Source of the DNA: Stephanodiscus triporus
Taxonomy: Eukaryota > Bacillariophyta > Thalassiosirophyceae > Thalassiosirales > Thalassiosiraceae
Reading direction: 5' to 3'
NCBI GenBank assembly: GCA_036939755.1
Contig: JALLAZ010000341.1
Coordinates: forward strand, 1 to 16,839
Length of the DNA stretch: 16,839 nt
Part shown: positions 16,639-16,839 of the stretch, one piece after another
How positions within the stretch are numbered: the stretch's first letter is position 1
How the letters are laid out: each line of letters begins with the position of its first letter
Translations under genes and position numbers: made by a program
The notes under the pieces: model-generated
What the model saw: only the letters and a program-made list of their open reading frames with translations
Told to the model about the DNA's origin: nothing
The model's database searches: none

Positions 16639-16839
16639 TGTTTGTGGGGAAGCTTCTACTAGCTTGGGGGATGGAGAGAAGCTTTTCGGAAATCCCAGAC
16701 GAGCGGCGGCCAGACGATCTCAAAAACTGCGGAGAGGACGGATGGATGGAAGGACGTCGCAGAAATCGTATCGTACCCACTCAAATTCGAACACTGTTAC
16801 CGAGGTACTGTATGTAACTTCCACAAAGGGAGGAAGGTA
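16639..16839. other. Upstream region of the SET gene, to the window edge
   Basis: The 5' flank of the minus-strand SET gene. No further gene is supported here. An AAGCTT occurs twice (16649 and 16679). No clear TATA box was seen. Confidence 0.35.

Noticed and set aside
15863..16780. 305-codon minus-strand frame, very Arg/Ser-rich
   Set aside because: Shadow of the SET-gene first exon in another frame; composition is set by CGA/CGT triplet repeats and no domain is visible.
1..16839. CRISPR arrays, prokaryotic operons, tRNA/rRNA genes, complete transposons
   Set aside because: None seen by eye; no regular spaced repeats, no rRNA-like blocks, no terminal inverted repeats with a transposase. 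A tRNA scan was not possible.

Overview
The window is nuclear DNA of a eukaryotic microalga. Genes lie on both strands and are broken by short GT-AG introns of about 75 to 140 bases. A DNMT5-type methyltransferase/SNF2 protein together with a flagellar doublet protein (CFAP45) fits best with a centric diatom or a related flagellate-forming stramenopile. The gene content supports that assignment but does not prove it; other DNMT5-carrying flagellated algae remain possible.

Layout. Positions 1-1686 (+) hold the 3' part of an unrecognised serine-rich, acidic protein gene that is open at the left edge and changes frame once near 856-953. Positions 1687-2505 are intergenic. Positions 2506-10604 (+) hold the main gene: eleven inferred exons joining to exactly 2400 codons (2399 aa). 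The protein reads, in order: a PIP-box-like motif, a methyl-CpG-binding-like (MBD) domain, a Tudor-like domain, a long charged linker, a complete cytosine-5 DNA methyltransferase, a small Cys/His cluster, a DNMT5-type linker and a complete SNF2 ATPase. Positions 10605-11144 are a convergent 3' intergenic stretch with homopolymers. Positions 11145-12827 (-) encode CFAP45 in three exons (502 aa). Positions 12828-12967 are a compact divergent promoter. Positions 12968-13744 (+) encode an unrecognised 258-aa protein with a coiled-coil-like C-terminus. Positions 13745-14613 are intergenic. Positions 14614-16638 (-) encode a SET-domain protein in two exons (620 aa), whose intron carries a 29-base G/C homopolymer. 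Positions 16639-16839 are its upstream region.

How the genes may work together. DNMT5 enzymes couple ATP hydrolysis by the SNF2 motor to maintenance methylation of hemimethylated CpG. Here the same polypeptide also carries what look like a 5mC reader (MBD), a chromatin reader (Tudor) and a possible PCNA tether. If confirmed, this would put recruitment, reading and writing in one chain. The SET protein may be a second chromatin or protein-lysine methyltransferase, but adjacency alone does not link them. CFAP45 and its divergent neighbour could share regulation in flagellated (gamete) stages.

All splice sites were inferred by eye from GT/AG, phase and family motifs. Their summed lengths are multiples of three for the DNMT5, CFAP45 and SET genes, which supports the models. 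No domain search was run.
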